Shown here: positions 17,750 to 26,296 of the stretch, in pieces
How positions within the stretch are numbered: the stretch's first letter is position 1
How the letters are laid out: the number at the start of each line of letters is the position of its first letter
Assembly: GCF_000018865.1 (NCBI RefSeq)
Contig: NC_010175.1
Location: 4,712,001 to 4,776,000, forward strand
Length of the DNA stretch: 64,000 bases
Direction: 5' to 3'
From: Chloroflexus aurantiacus J-10-fl
GTDB taxonomy: Bacteria > Chloroflexota > Chloroflexia > Chloroflexales > Chloroflexaceae
Translations under genes and position numbers: made by a program
Notes under the pieces: generated by a model
Database searches by the model: none
What the model was told of the DNA's origin: nothing
The model's input: the letters and a program-made list of their open reading frames with translations, nothing else

Positions 17750-19444
17750 TCACACAGGTATACACAGGCGACGTGCGGCCCAATCGGCCAGTTGTTCGCG
17801 AAAAATCTTTGCGTTATGGCGAATGTCTACTGGAAATGACGGATGGATCAGAAAGGTCTGGATGATTGCTGTGGTTTCGGTTGTGGTCGCCAGTTGGCGC
17901 AGCTCACGGATCAGTTGTGAGGTTGAAATGGCCCGATCACGCCGCCGTTCGACAACGACGACCGGCAATTGTGTGCCGGGCTTCCCGATCCCCACCAGCG
18001 CCGAACGGGCAACTGCCGGATGCTGGTTGAAGAGGCGCTCAACCGGCTCGGTGAAGAGCGTTCCATGCGCCGTAATCACGCGCTGACTTTTACGCCCGTA
18101 AAACCAGAGCCGCCCTCGCTCGTCGAAATAACCGAGATCACCCATGCGGTGCCAGATGCGGTTGCCATCACTGATTTTGGCTAACGCGGTCGCCTGGGGC
18201 CGCCCGACGTAGGTATGGGTGACGGTGGCACCACTCACACAAATCTCGCCAATGACGCCGGGCGGCAAGCGGTGCGTATCCTGCCAGGCGTGAATTGGCT
18301 CATCGGTGATCGGAATAATCGCGACCTCAACGCCGGGAACCGGATAGCCAATACATGTCCCGGCCAGTGGTGAGGGGTATTCGGTATGCGCTGCCAGTAC
18401 CTCACGACCGCTGATTGAAGTTACCGGCAACGCTTCGGTGGCTCCGTAAGGGGTAAAGCTATCAGCCGTAGGTGATAGAATGCGATGCAAACGCTCGTGC
18501 AGATGGATTGGCACCGGTGCTCCCGCCATCAACACCCGCCGGAGCGACGGTAGTTGAATACCGTGGGTCAGGCAATACGCTGTCACCTTTTCCCAGATTG
18601 CCGGTGAACCGAAGGTCGATGTTACGCCGAGATCACGGATAAACTCAACCACGGCTGCCGGATCGCACTGCGCCGGTCGGGTCGGATCGATGGGCGGAAT
18701 TGCCGATGTCACCCCCAGGGCAACATTGAACAGGGCGAAGAGCGGGAAGGCCGGCATCTCGACCTCACCCGCGGCAATCCCAAACAGATCGCGCAGCGTA
18801 TGAATCTGCGCCTCAAACATCCCGTGCGTATAGAGCACACCTTTCGGGGTACCGGTGCTACCACTGGTAAAGACAATTGCTGCCGGATCATCAGATCGCA
18901 TATCCGCCAGCGGAAACGCTGTCTTCATCGGTATGTCAAGCTCGCGTAAGGCAGCAGCACCGGGCAAGGCTGGCCCTACCGAGACGGCATATCTAATGGT
19001 CGCACAGGAGCGGGGAAAGATCAGCCGTAACAGATGCGCCCGCGGTACCCCGATGAATGCCTCTGGTTCGACTTCGGCAATGCACTGAGCCAGATTCCGC
19101 CGCCCCATTGCCGGGTCAATCAGAATCGGCACACAACCGGCCTTCATCAACGCAAAGGTAAGGCTGATCAGCGGCACACCCGCCGGAACCATCAGCAAAA
19201 CCCGCATTCCCTTCCGTAACCCATAAGCCGTCAGCCCCCACGCCAGCCGATCACTGGCCGCGTGTAAACCGGCAAAGCTCTGTCTACGGTAGATGACCTT
19301 CCCTGCCCGATCCCGTCCAACCCCACTGACAACAGCGGTCTGATCCGGACGCTCCCGGGCCATCAAGGGCAGGTGGCGGGCAACGTTCGCGCCGGCCACC
19401 ACTGTGAAGGTGACGCGCGCAGCGGTCTGTTCTTCGTTGCGCAT
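17750..19444 (-). CDS. oleC: OleC, AMP-dependent beta-lactone synthetase
   Basis: The ATG at 19444 (MRNEEQTAAR) gives 564 residues; the frame also has an ATG at 19468 that would overlap the upstream gene. The adenylation signature FTSGSTGTPKGVLYTH, the motif YGATEALP and the hinge GDLGYFDERGRLWFYGR are intact. OleC adenylates the beta-hydroxy acid from OleD and closes it to a cis-beta-lactone, so it is an ANL-family ligase that does not use CoA. It is downstream of an oligopeptidase gene inserted between it and oleB, which is not the usual ole order. Confidence 0.9.
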   Translation of the reverse strand: MRNEEQTAARVTFTVVAGANVARHLPLMARERPDQTAVVSGVGRDRAGKVIYRRQSFAGLHAASDRLAWGLTAYGLRKGMRVLLMVPAGVPLISLTFALMKAGCVPILIDPAMGRRNLAQCIAEVEPEAFIGVPRAHLLRLIFPRSCATIRYAVSVGPALPGAAALRELDIPMKTAFPLADMRSDDPAAIVFTSGSTGTPKGVLYTHGMFEAQIHTLRDLFGIAAGEVEMPAFPLFALFNVALGVTSAIPPIDPTRPAQCDPAAVVEFIRDLGVTSTFGSPAIWEKVTAYCLTHGIQLPSLRRVLMAGAPVPIHLHERLHRILSPTADSFTPYGATEALPVTSISGREVLAAHTEYPSPLAGTCIGYPVPGVEVAIIPITDEPIHAWQDTHRLPPGVIGEICVSGATVTHTYVGRPQATALAKISDGNRIWHRMGDLGYFDERGRLWFYGRKSQRVITAHGTLFTEPVERLFNQHPAVARSALVGIGKPGTQLPVVVVERRRDRAISTSQLIRELRQLATTTETTAIIQTFLIHPSFPVDIRHNAKIFREQLADWAARRLCIPV

Positions 19445-19460
19445 CCTGACCTCTGCTTCT

Positions 19461-21497
19461 CTACGCATGGATGCCCAATGCGGTTAAGATAAACGCATAC
19501 TCCCAGGCAAACTCTTCGAGTCGGGCGAACCGCCCCGAATGACCGCTGTGCCCGGCCTGAAGGTTGGTGCGCAACAGCAGCATCGTGTCATTTGTCTTCA
19601 CGGTGCGCAATTTTGCCACCCACTTGGCCGGGTCCCAATACGGCACCTGAAGGTCATGCAGACCAGCGGTCGCCAGGATATGCGGGTACGCACCCGGTTT
19701 CAGGTTCAGGTACGGATCATACGAGCGCATCACCCGATATTCTTCCTCAATTGCCGGGTTCCCCCATTGCTCCCATTCGGTAGCGGTCAGCGGCAGATCG
19801 GGTTTGAGCATGGCGATAATCACATTGGTAAAGGGCACGCCGGCTACCACGGCCTGGAAGAGGTCAGGCCGGGCATTCACCACGGCACTCATCAGCAACC
19901 CACCGGCGCTGCGGCCACTGATCGCCAGGTGTGACGGCGAGGTGTAACCCTCGTTGATCAAATGTTCCGCACAGGCAATAAAATCGCTAAACGTGTTCGG
20001 CTTGTGGAGCATCCGTCCCTGTTCGTACCACTGCCGCCCCAACTCCTGCCCACCACGAATATGGGCAATCGCCACGACAAAGCCGCGATCAAGCAGACTC
20101 AAACGCTTACTGTCGAACGCAGGATCGTAACTGTAGCCATACGCGCCATACCCAACCAGCAAACAGGGGCCACCGTTCCGCGGTCGGTCGCGACGATAGA
20201 CAATCGACATCGGCACCTGCACCCCATCCGGTGCTGAAACCCAAAGCCGCTCACTGACATAGAGCGACGGATCGTAGCCCGAAGGAATCTCTTCCTGTTT
20301 CAGCACCTGCCAGGTTCCCCGACGCATATCGTAGGCGACGATAGACGGCGGCGTGACCAACGAGCTGTACGATAGCCGAAGCTGGTCGGTAACGAATTCC
20401 TTATTTGCATCAGGTGTACAGGTATAGACTGGTTCGGGGAATGAAACATACCGCGGATTGTTTCCATCCGGATCACTAATCCGAATCTGACGCAACCCGG
20501 CCCGTCGCTCATAGACGACAAGATAGTCGGCGAAGCAGGTAACACCATCGATCAGCGTATCGGCACGTTCCGGCAGAATCTCAACCACATCTGTCGGATG
20601 GTCTACCGGCGCACTCACCAGCCGAAAATTCTCGGCCCCATCATTCGTCCTGATATAAAACCGATCCCCGTGATGATCGACAAAGTACTCAATCTTCGGT
20701 CGGCGCGGATAGATCACCCGCCACTCAGCAAACGGAGTCGCCGTCGGCACATACCGCACCTCGGTGCCACCGTGACTGTAGCACGTCAGAAACAGATACG
20801 CACCCGAACGACTCCGGCGCAGACTCACATTGAAACGCTCGTCCGTCTCTTCGTACACCAGCACATCATCAGCGGGAGACGTACCTACAACGTGGCGATA
20901 GAGACGGTATGGACGATGCGCCTCATCGTATACCGTATAAAACAGTGTCTGCTCATCAGCCCATGCCACGTTGTCAACCCGTTCAATCGGCGCATCAATA
21001 AGATCACCCGTCGTCAGGTCTTTAATGTAGAGCGTAAAAATAATCGCACCAGTGGTATCGATACCATAGGCGAGACGACGATGATCCGGGGAAGGCTCGT
21101 ATGGGCCAAGCCGACAGAACGCATGCCCGACAGCCAGCGCGTTCAGATCGAGCAGCACCTCTTCCGGCCCCTCATCACCCTCAGTACGACACATCAGTGG
21201 ATACTCGGCACCACTTTCCGTGCGTGAATAATAGCGATAACGACCATGCGGCACCGGCACCGAGCGATCATCTTCTTTGATGCGACCACGCATCTCGTGG
21301 TAGAGGCGCTCACGGAGGGCGGCGGCTGGCGCCATCACTGCTTCGGCATACGCATTTTCCGCCTCAAGATAGGCAATCACTGCGGGATCATCACGGTTTT
21401 CCAGCCAGGCAAACTCATCAACAATCTCATCACCCTGTATCCGGATCACCACCGGCTTACGATCAGCCACGGGAGGTTGAGGTAACTCTACGCGCAT
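19461..21497 (-). CDS. ptrB: Oligopeptidase B-type S9 prolyl oligopeptidase
   Basis: The start at 21497 (MRVELPQPP) is best placed eight bases after GAGGGGA, giving 678 residues. The N-terminal part is a beta-propeller, and the C-terminal part an alpha/beta hydrolase. Catalytic Ser is in SGRSAGGLLMS, Asp in GLHDLQVPYW and His in AGHSGHSGRF. The HIRGGQELGRQWYEQG segment is characteristic of S9A oligopeptidase B, which cleaves small peptides after basic residues in the cytoplasm. The gene lies 13 bases after oleB and about 16 bases before oleC, so it belongs to the ole transcript. Its role in olefin synthesis is not obvious; it may simply have been inserted. Confidence 0.88.
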   Translation of the reverse strand: MRVELPQPPVADRKPVVIRIQGDEIVDEFAWLENRDDPAVIAYLEAENAYAEAVMAPAAALRERLYHEMRGRIKEDDRSVPVPHGRYRYYSRTESGAEYPLMCRTEGDEGPEEVLLDLNALAVGHAFCRLGPYEPSPDHRRLAYGIDTTGAIIFTLYIKDLTTGDLIDAPIERVDNVAWADEQTLFYTVYDEAHRPYRLYRHVVGTSPADDVLVYEETDERFNVSLRRSRSGAYLFLTCYSHGGTEVRYVPTATPFAEWRVIYPRRPKIEYFVDHHGDRFYIRTNDGAENFRLVSAPVDHPTDVVEILPERADTLIDGVTCFADYLVVYERRAGLRQIRISDPDGNNPRYVSFPEPVYTCTPDANKEFVTDQLRLSYSSLVTPPSIVAYDMRRGTWQVLKQEEIPSGYDPSLYVSERLWVSAPDGVQVPMSIVYRRDRPRNGGPCLLVGYGAYGYSYDPAFDSKRLSLLDRGFVVAIAHIRGGQELGRQWYEQGRMLHKPNTFSDFIACAEHLINEGYTSPSHLAISGRSAGGLLMSAVVNARPDLFQAVVAGVPFTNVIIAMLKPDLPLTATEWEQWGNPAIEEEYRVMRSYDPYLNLKPGAYPHILATAGLHDLQVPYWDPAKWVAKLRTVKTNDTMLLLRTNLQAGHSGHSGRFARLEEFAWEYAFILTALGIHA

Positions 21498-21510
21498 ACA
21501 CATTCCCCTC

Positions 21511-22392
21511 TTACTCTGACAACAACCAGTGCGCCAGCAGCGCAATCATCTCAGCGGAAGCGTCTTCTAACACATAATGCCCGGCATCATCGAGACGGGT
21601 AACGTGGGCAGAGGGAAACCGGTGTAGCCAGCCGGCCAGAAACCGATCATCAAAACACCAGTCCCGTCCACCCCAAAAAATTCGCACCGGTTTATCACGC
21701 AGATGTACCAGCTCACGATCAATCGCATCAACTACAGGCCATGTTGGATGGCCGGGATGCAGTGGAATGTCTTGTACAAAACGAGCAATCGCAATCCGGT
21801 CGGCGAACGTCCGGTAAGGCCAGAGATAGCCCTCGCGCACCGCTGCTGGTAACGGGCGGGTAACTGCCATGGTGGTTGCTGCGATGGCAAACGCATTAAG
21901 TTGCCGGATGGCCCATTCTCCCAGCCTGGGCAACTTGCCGGCGGCAATTCGCAACGGCACATGGGGCGAGAGGAATGCTGCCGTATTCAGCACAACGATC
22001 CGCCGCACCAAATCGGGATGGCGTACCGCCCACCCCATTCCAATCGCACCACCCCAATCATGCACAACCAGATCAACCGGCCCAACATCAAGCCAGGTCA
22101 GCAGGCTCTCCAGGTTGGCGATATGATTGACGAGCGAGTAGCGATAATGTTGCGGCTTATCCGACAATCCACATCCCAGGTGATCAGGCGCAATCACCCG
22201 CCGTTGTGTGCGAAGCAGCGGGATCAGGCGACGATAGAAGAACGACCATGTCGGATTGCCATGCAGCAAAACCACCGGTGTCCCACTGCCTTCATCCACG
22301 TAGCGCATCACACCGGCAGGCAGAGCATATTCGTGTACGTGAAACGGGAAGAGTGCGCGGATCGGTGCCGGTACTTCGGTATGTATCACCAT
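21511..22392 (-). CDS. oleB: OleB, beta-lactone decarboxylase (alpha/beta hydrolase)
   Basis: From the ATG at 22392 (MVIHTEVPAPIR) the product is 293 residues; a GTG at 22416 is an alternative start. It has the haloalkane dehalogenase-like fold. The oxyanion loop is LLHGNPTWSFFYRRL, the nucleophile Asp lies in VHDWGGAIG, and the catalytic His in DDAGHYVLED. OleB decarboxylates the cis-beta-lactone made by OleC to a long-chain cis-alkene, the last step of the pathway. It is the first gene of this operon, separated from oleC by the oligopeptidase gene. Confidence 0.9.
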   Translation of the reverse strand: MVIHTEVPAPIRALFPFHVHEYALPAGVMRYVDEGSGTPVVLLHGNPTWSFFYRRLIPLLRTQRRVIAPDHLGCGLSDKPQHYRYSLVNHIANLESLLTWLDVGPVDLVVHDWGGAIGMGWAVRHPDLVRRIVVLNTAAFLSPHVPLRIAAGKLPRLGEWAIRQLNAFAIAATTMAVTRPLPAAVREGYLWPYRTFADRIAIARFVQDIPLHPGHPTWPVVDAIDRELVHLRDKPVRIFWGGRDWCFDDRFLAGWLHRFPSAHVTRLDDAGHYVLEDASAEMIALLAHWLLSE

Positions 22393-22434
22393 GCGAGACA
22401 CGTGCTCCAATAACACAGCGTTTGCCTATATGTG

Positions 22435-22461
22435 AGTATACACCGATTACGCATTGTGCGT
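22435..22461 (-). promoter_or_regulatory. Candidate ole-operon promoter with palindromic operator
   Basis: Read on the minus strand, TATACT (22440-22435) is a -10-like box 43 bases before the oleB ATG. Ten bases further upstream is the palindrome ACGCA-TTG-TGCGT (22449-22461), which would overlap the -35 region. Its half-sites equal those found with a one-base spacer at the acyl-CoA dehydrogenase promoter (60122). Confidence 0.4.
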
Positions 22462-22490
22462 TGTGTCTTCGGGGACGACTCATTGGCGAG

Positions 22491-22760
22491 TTGAACCCCT
22501 ACCTCACGGTGTAGCAGCCCCTCCGGGGCTGACCTGCCGGCGAGGAGTGGGTGTCGGGTGTGTTGATGTTAACCCCGCAGGGGCGTGCACGCTGTCAGGC
22601 AGGGCGTTAGCCCGCATGACAGCGGCGGGTTGAAAACCTGCTTCACGGTGTGGAAGCCTCTATAAGGCTGGCTGACGGCGGGAGTGATCCTCTTGCCCTA
22701 CCGGGGCGTGCACGATGCCAGGAATGGCTTCAGCCCACAACCCAGCGGGTTGAAACTTCT
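22491..22760. repeat. Degenerate tandem repeat of about 120-140 bp
   Basis: Two diverged units begin at 22491 and about 22630, with a third start at about 22750. Each begins TTGAA(A/C)nCCT and continues with CACGGTGT, a CTGACGGCG-like stretch and GGGGCGTGCACG. There are many short GC-rich palindromes (CCCCTCCGGGG). No coding potential is seen. With the element copies that follow it fills the gap between oleB and the signalling operon. Confidence 0.6.
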
Positions 22761-22781
22761 ACCTGGTCAGCACGGGGCAAG

Positions 22782-23062
22782 CTAGAACTTATTTCATAAA
22801 AAGCTGTGCTGTCGCGCTCTAATAACCATCTCCGGTACCATCACATGCTGAATATGTTGCCTTGCTCGCTCATCATCCACGTGTGGCGTAGTTTGGAGTG
22901 CGGCAGCCATGCTGCCGCGCCAGCCATGCTCACGATCTGGCACGTGTCACGTCGTTGACCCGGCTGGTCACGCGGATGCCGGATGTGCTTGTCATGATCA
23001 AGGAATCGGTCGACAATGAATGAGATACCTTCATAGTAGATGTTTTTTGAAACAGGCTCTAG
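22782..23062 (+). mobile_element. Dispersed MITE-like element, copy A (best terminal repeats)
   Basis: Copy A is 281 bp, bounded by CTAGAACTTATTTCA on the left and TGAAACAGGCTCTAG on the right, an imperfect terminal inverted repeat (12 of 15). The core palindrome GCGGCAGC-CAT-GCTGCCGC is at 22900-22918. No transposase is encoded. Seven related copies in this window have the same orientation. Confidence 0.7.
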
Positions 23063-23138
23063 TATGCCCTGCTCCCAGTCTGCCGGTATGGAAGCGAGGA
23101 GGCACTAGATGTATGACCGTACACTGATAGTATCAGCA

Positions 23139-23415
23139 ATTATGCCCTGCTCCCAGTCTGCCGGTATGGAAGCGAGGAGGGATGAAGACCATCGTCAGTG
23201 TCATCACTCGTTGGATTGGGTGCCATATCCACTTGTCATGCGCGTGTCGCAGCGTGTGGAGTGCGACAGCGATGCTGCCGCACCAGCCGTGCTCACGATA
23301 CGGCGCGTGTCACGTCGTTGAACCGGCTGGACGGTGTGTGTTTGTCACGATCATGGAACCGGTCAGCAATGAAAGAGATACCTTCTCGTAGATGTTTTTT
23401 TGAAATAGGTTCTAC
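23139..23415 (+). mobile_element. Dispersed MITE-like element, copy B (5' truncated)
   Basis: This copy shares the family core and right end (TTTGAAATAGGTTCTA) but lacks the left inverted repeat. Its first 40 bases (from 23140) are duplicated almost exactly at 23064-23103, directly after copy A. That suggests a nested insertion or a replication slip. No gene is present in 23103-23139. Confidence 0.65.
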
Positions 23416-23486
23416 TGTACCAGCTTCTTCATTACCGAAATACTCCTTCAGCCTTACCGGATCTGCTATGTCGTTAGTTCAAGCCT

Positions 23487-25574
23487 TTACCCGCCTCCTT
23501 GCAACAACCGACTCGCTTCCGCTGCCGGCAATGGATACCCTAACAAATACCCCTGCCCATAATGACAACCGACTGTACGCATACGGTCAACCTGCTCGGC
23601 AGTCTCTAGCCCTTCGGCTACCACTTCAAGATTAAGACTCCGGGCCAGATTGACGATAGCACTCACAATCGCCTGCGAATGATGGGCCTGGTCAAGCTGA
23701 ATGATAAAATTGCGATCAATCTTAATTTGATCAATTGGCAACTGGATCAGATAACTCAGAGAAGAATAGCCCACTCCAAAATCATCAATCGCAATCTGAA
23801 TGCCGTATGACCGCAAACGCGCCAGCACTGCGGCAGCCTCCTGGCTGTACTCCATCAAGGCGCTCTCAGTTAGCTCCAGCTTCAGGCAGTTCGGCGGGAT
23901 GTTGTATTGCGTCAACAACTGAACAATGCGCGCATAGAGATCGGGTTGCATGAACTGGCGCGCCGAGAGATTGACACTCACCGACAGATGGGCAGCGTGG
24001 GAAAAGGTGTGTTGCCACGTGGCCAATTGCTGGCAAACGTGTTCAAGCACCTGCCAGCCAATAGCATCTCCCAACCCAACCTCCTCAGCCACATCAAGAA
24101 AAGCGGCTGGGGTCAGGATACCGCGTGTTGGATGTTGCCAGCGCACCAACGCCTCAAACCCGATCAAACCTCCTGAACTGATGTTCATAATAGGTTGATA
24201 ATAGACGATAAACTCACGCTGGGCAACCGCTCGCCGTAATTCATTTTCGAGTGCTAAACGCGCCTGAGCTGCTTCACGCATTGCCGGATGAAAGACCTCG
24301 TAACGCGATTTACCACTCGCTTTTGCCCGATACATCGCAATATCGGCGTCTCGCAATACTTCCGCCGGATCATTGTATTCCGCTGAACCAAACACAATCC
24401 CAATACTGACCGATGAGTGAAGCATCTGACCATCAATTTCAACCGGCAAACTCAATTGCTGAATAATGCGTCTGGCGACCTGCACCACAGCGTCAAGTGA
24501 GTGAATATCATCGAGCAAAATAACAAATTCGTCGCCACCTAGACGGGCACAGGTATCTATCGAACGCAGACAACTGTGTAATCGCGAAGCTGCGGTTACC
24601 AGAAAGCGATCACCAACCGGATGCCCGAAGCTGTCGTTAATCACCTTAAAGTGGTCAAGATCAAGAAAGAGCACAGCAAAGTGATACTGTGGGTTACGCT
24701 GGCTGCGTTTGATCGCCTGGGCCAGACGATCACTCAACAGAACCCGATTAGGCAGGCCAGTCAACGCATCGTGCAACACCCCGTGCTGAAGCCGTAATTC
24801 CATCAGCTTGCGCTCGGTAATGTCACGATAGTTAACAATCACCCCCTGCACTGCCGGATCATCGAGCCAGTTCGAGGCCGTTGCTTCAATCCAACGCCAA
24901 CCACCATTGGCATGGCGTGCGCGAAACTCAACCATTGCCGAGGCGCCAGATTGCTGGATAATATCCAAAAATAGCCGCTGAACCCGCTCACGGTCGGCTG
25001 GATGAATGAAGGCGAAACCCTCGACGGGCTGGGTCAGAAAGCCTTCAGTCGGATAACCGAGCAACGTCTGCGTTGAGGGACTGGCATAGCGAATAAAGCC
25101 ATCGCGATCCACTATCGAAATCGCATCGCTGCTCCGTTCAATCATCGCCCGAAAGAGGCGCTCACTCCGCCGTAGGGCCTGTTCAGCCTGCTGCCGCTCG
25201 ATGATGAGTCGTCGTTCACGTAATGCCCGTTCGGCAATACGTGGCAGGTCGAGCAGCGTGGCCGGCGTTTTGGCAACATAATCTAGTGCACCCGCTTTCA
25301 GGGCAGATACTGCAGCCCGCTCATCACCGTAACCCGTCATCAACACAACCGGTAACGTTAAGCCATCGGCATCGGTAACCAACAGCTCATCACCCCGTCC
25401 ATCGGGCAAGAGCAAATCACAAATGATCAGATCAAAATACCGTTCGTCCAGGCGTTGTCGTGCTTCTGTCAGCGATGCCACGACAATAAGTTGATGATTA
25501 CCTTGCTCAAATGCCCGTTGCACCAACTCGATATGATCTGGATTGTCTTCGATGAGTAGGATTTGGAGAGTCAC
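23487..25574 (-). CDS. REC-PAS-GGDEF-EAL response regulator (c-di-GMP turnover)
   Basis: A GTG start at 25574, six bases after AGGTGG, gives 695 residues. Domain order is receiver (about 1-120, phosphoacceptor Asp53 in IICDLLLP), PAS (about 135-255, with IVDRDGFIRYASPS), GGDEF (about 265-425, intact RLGGDEFVIL and upstream DALTGLPNR) and EAL (about 440-690, intact GFEALVRWQHP, with DDFGVGYSSLSYL). Both catalytic signatures are conserved, so it may make and degrade c-di-GMP, with phosphorylation selecting the balance. It is last in the operon, 27 bases after a single-domain receiver, and the histidine kinase at 26297 is the likely phosphodonor. Confidence 0.92.
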   Translation of the reverse strand: MTLQILLIEDNPDHIELVQRAFEQGNHQLIVVASLTEARQRLDERYFDLIICDLLLPDGRGDELLVTDADGLTLPVVLMTGYGDERAAVSALKAGALDYVAKTPATLLDLPRIAERALRERRLIIERQQAEQALRRSERLFRAMIERSSDAISIVDRDGFIRYASPSTQTLLGYPTEGFLTQPVEGFAFIHPADRERVQRLFLDIIQQSGASAMVEFRARHANGGWRWIEATASNWLDDPAVQGVIVNYRDITERKLMELRLQHGVLHDALTGLPNRVLLSDRLAQAIKRSQRNPQYHFAVLFLDLDHFKVINDSFGHPVGDRFLVTAASRLHSCLRSIDTCARLGGDEFVILLDDIHSLDAVVQVARRIIQQLSLPVEIDGQMLHSSVSIGIVFGSAEYNDPAEVLRDADIAMYRAKASGKSRYEVFHPAMREAAQARLALENELRRAVAQREFIVYYQPIMNISSGGLIGFEALVRWQHPTRGILTPAAFLDVAEEVGLGDAIGWQVLEHVCQQLATWQHTFSHAAHLSVSVNLSARQFMQPDLYARIVQLLTQYNIPPNCLKLELTESALMEYSQEAAAVLARLRSYGIQIAIDDFGVGYSSLSYLIQLPIDQIKIDRNFIIQLDQAHHSQAIVSAIVNLARSLNLEVVAEGLETAEQVDRMRTVGCHYGQGYLLGYPLPAAEASRLLQGGG

Positions 25575-25601
25575 GCACAACCACCTGTATAGAATATGTT
25601 A

Positions 25602-26066
25602 TCAGGCGACATACTGAGGGCTGTAGGGGAGCTGATTCCACTCCAGCCAGTAGTCACCCAAATCGTTCAGCATTCGGCTAAATTGTTCAAAATCAACCGG
25701 TTTCACCAGATAACTGTTGGCATGAAATTGATAGGCCAGGCGCAGATCGCTCTCAGCACGCGAGGTGGTGACCACAACCACCGGAATATGGCTAATGGCT
25801 GCGTCTGTCTTCATCGCCTGAAGCACCTCCAGACCGCTCAAACGCGGCAGATTCAAATCGAGCAATACTACATGTGGGCGCGGGCTGATTGCCGGATCGG
25901 CGAATTGAGCCTGTCGGCGCAGATAGTTCAGCGCATCTTCACCATCGGCAACATGGATAATTCGATTAGGAATACGGTGATCATTCAAGACACGAGTAAT
26001 TAACTCGGTGTGATCGAGATTGTCTTCCACAAGCAAGACAACGACCGGATCAGGGCTGGTTGACAT
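25602..26066 (-). CDS. Single-domain response regulator (Rcp1-like)
   Basis: The ATG at 26066 (MSTSPDPVVV) follows GAGGTGTG and gives 154 residues with one receiver domain and no output domain. Visible are the acidic VEDN, phosphoacceptor Asp70 (VVLLDLNLPRLSG), VVVVTTS and YLVKPVDF. The inserted loop before the Asp strand (QAQFADPAISPRP) is typical of the Rcp1/CheY-like regulators that accompany phytochrome-type kinases. It probably shuttles phosphate from the upstream kinase. The 230-bp gap upstream (26067-26296) has no gene. Confidence 0.9.
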   Translation of the reverse strand: MSTSPDPVVVLLVEDNLDHTELITRVLNDHRIPNRIIHVADGEDALNYLRRQAQFADPAISPRPHVVLLDLNLPRLSGLEVLQAMKTDAAISHIPVVVVTTSRAESDLRLAYQFHANSYLVKPVDFEQFSRMLNDLGDYWLEWNQLPYSPQYVA

Positions 26067-26296
26067 GTCACACCTCTTGTATATCAATTCGTGAAGCACC
26101 GGAAGTTAGACAGGCAGAAAGCGCATCACTACATCTATCATTCCTTACCCAACCGTCATCGCTGCCACGTGTACATTGAGCAACCACCACCGGTCAGTGT
26201 GTATAGCATAAGTCTATCATGCGAACACGTTCATGAGATGATCTCTCTTTGTTATATGCAACTCATTCACATAGCCTTTGACGGATACGATACATT

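Noticed and set aside
23198-23635. 145-codon plus-strand open frame
   Set aside because: It runs through element copy B and into the antisense of the GGDEF-EAL gene, with no SD or family motif.
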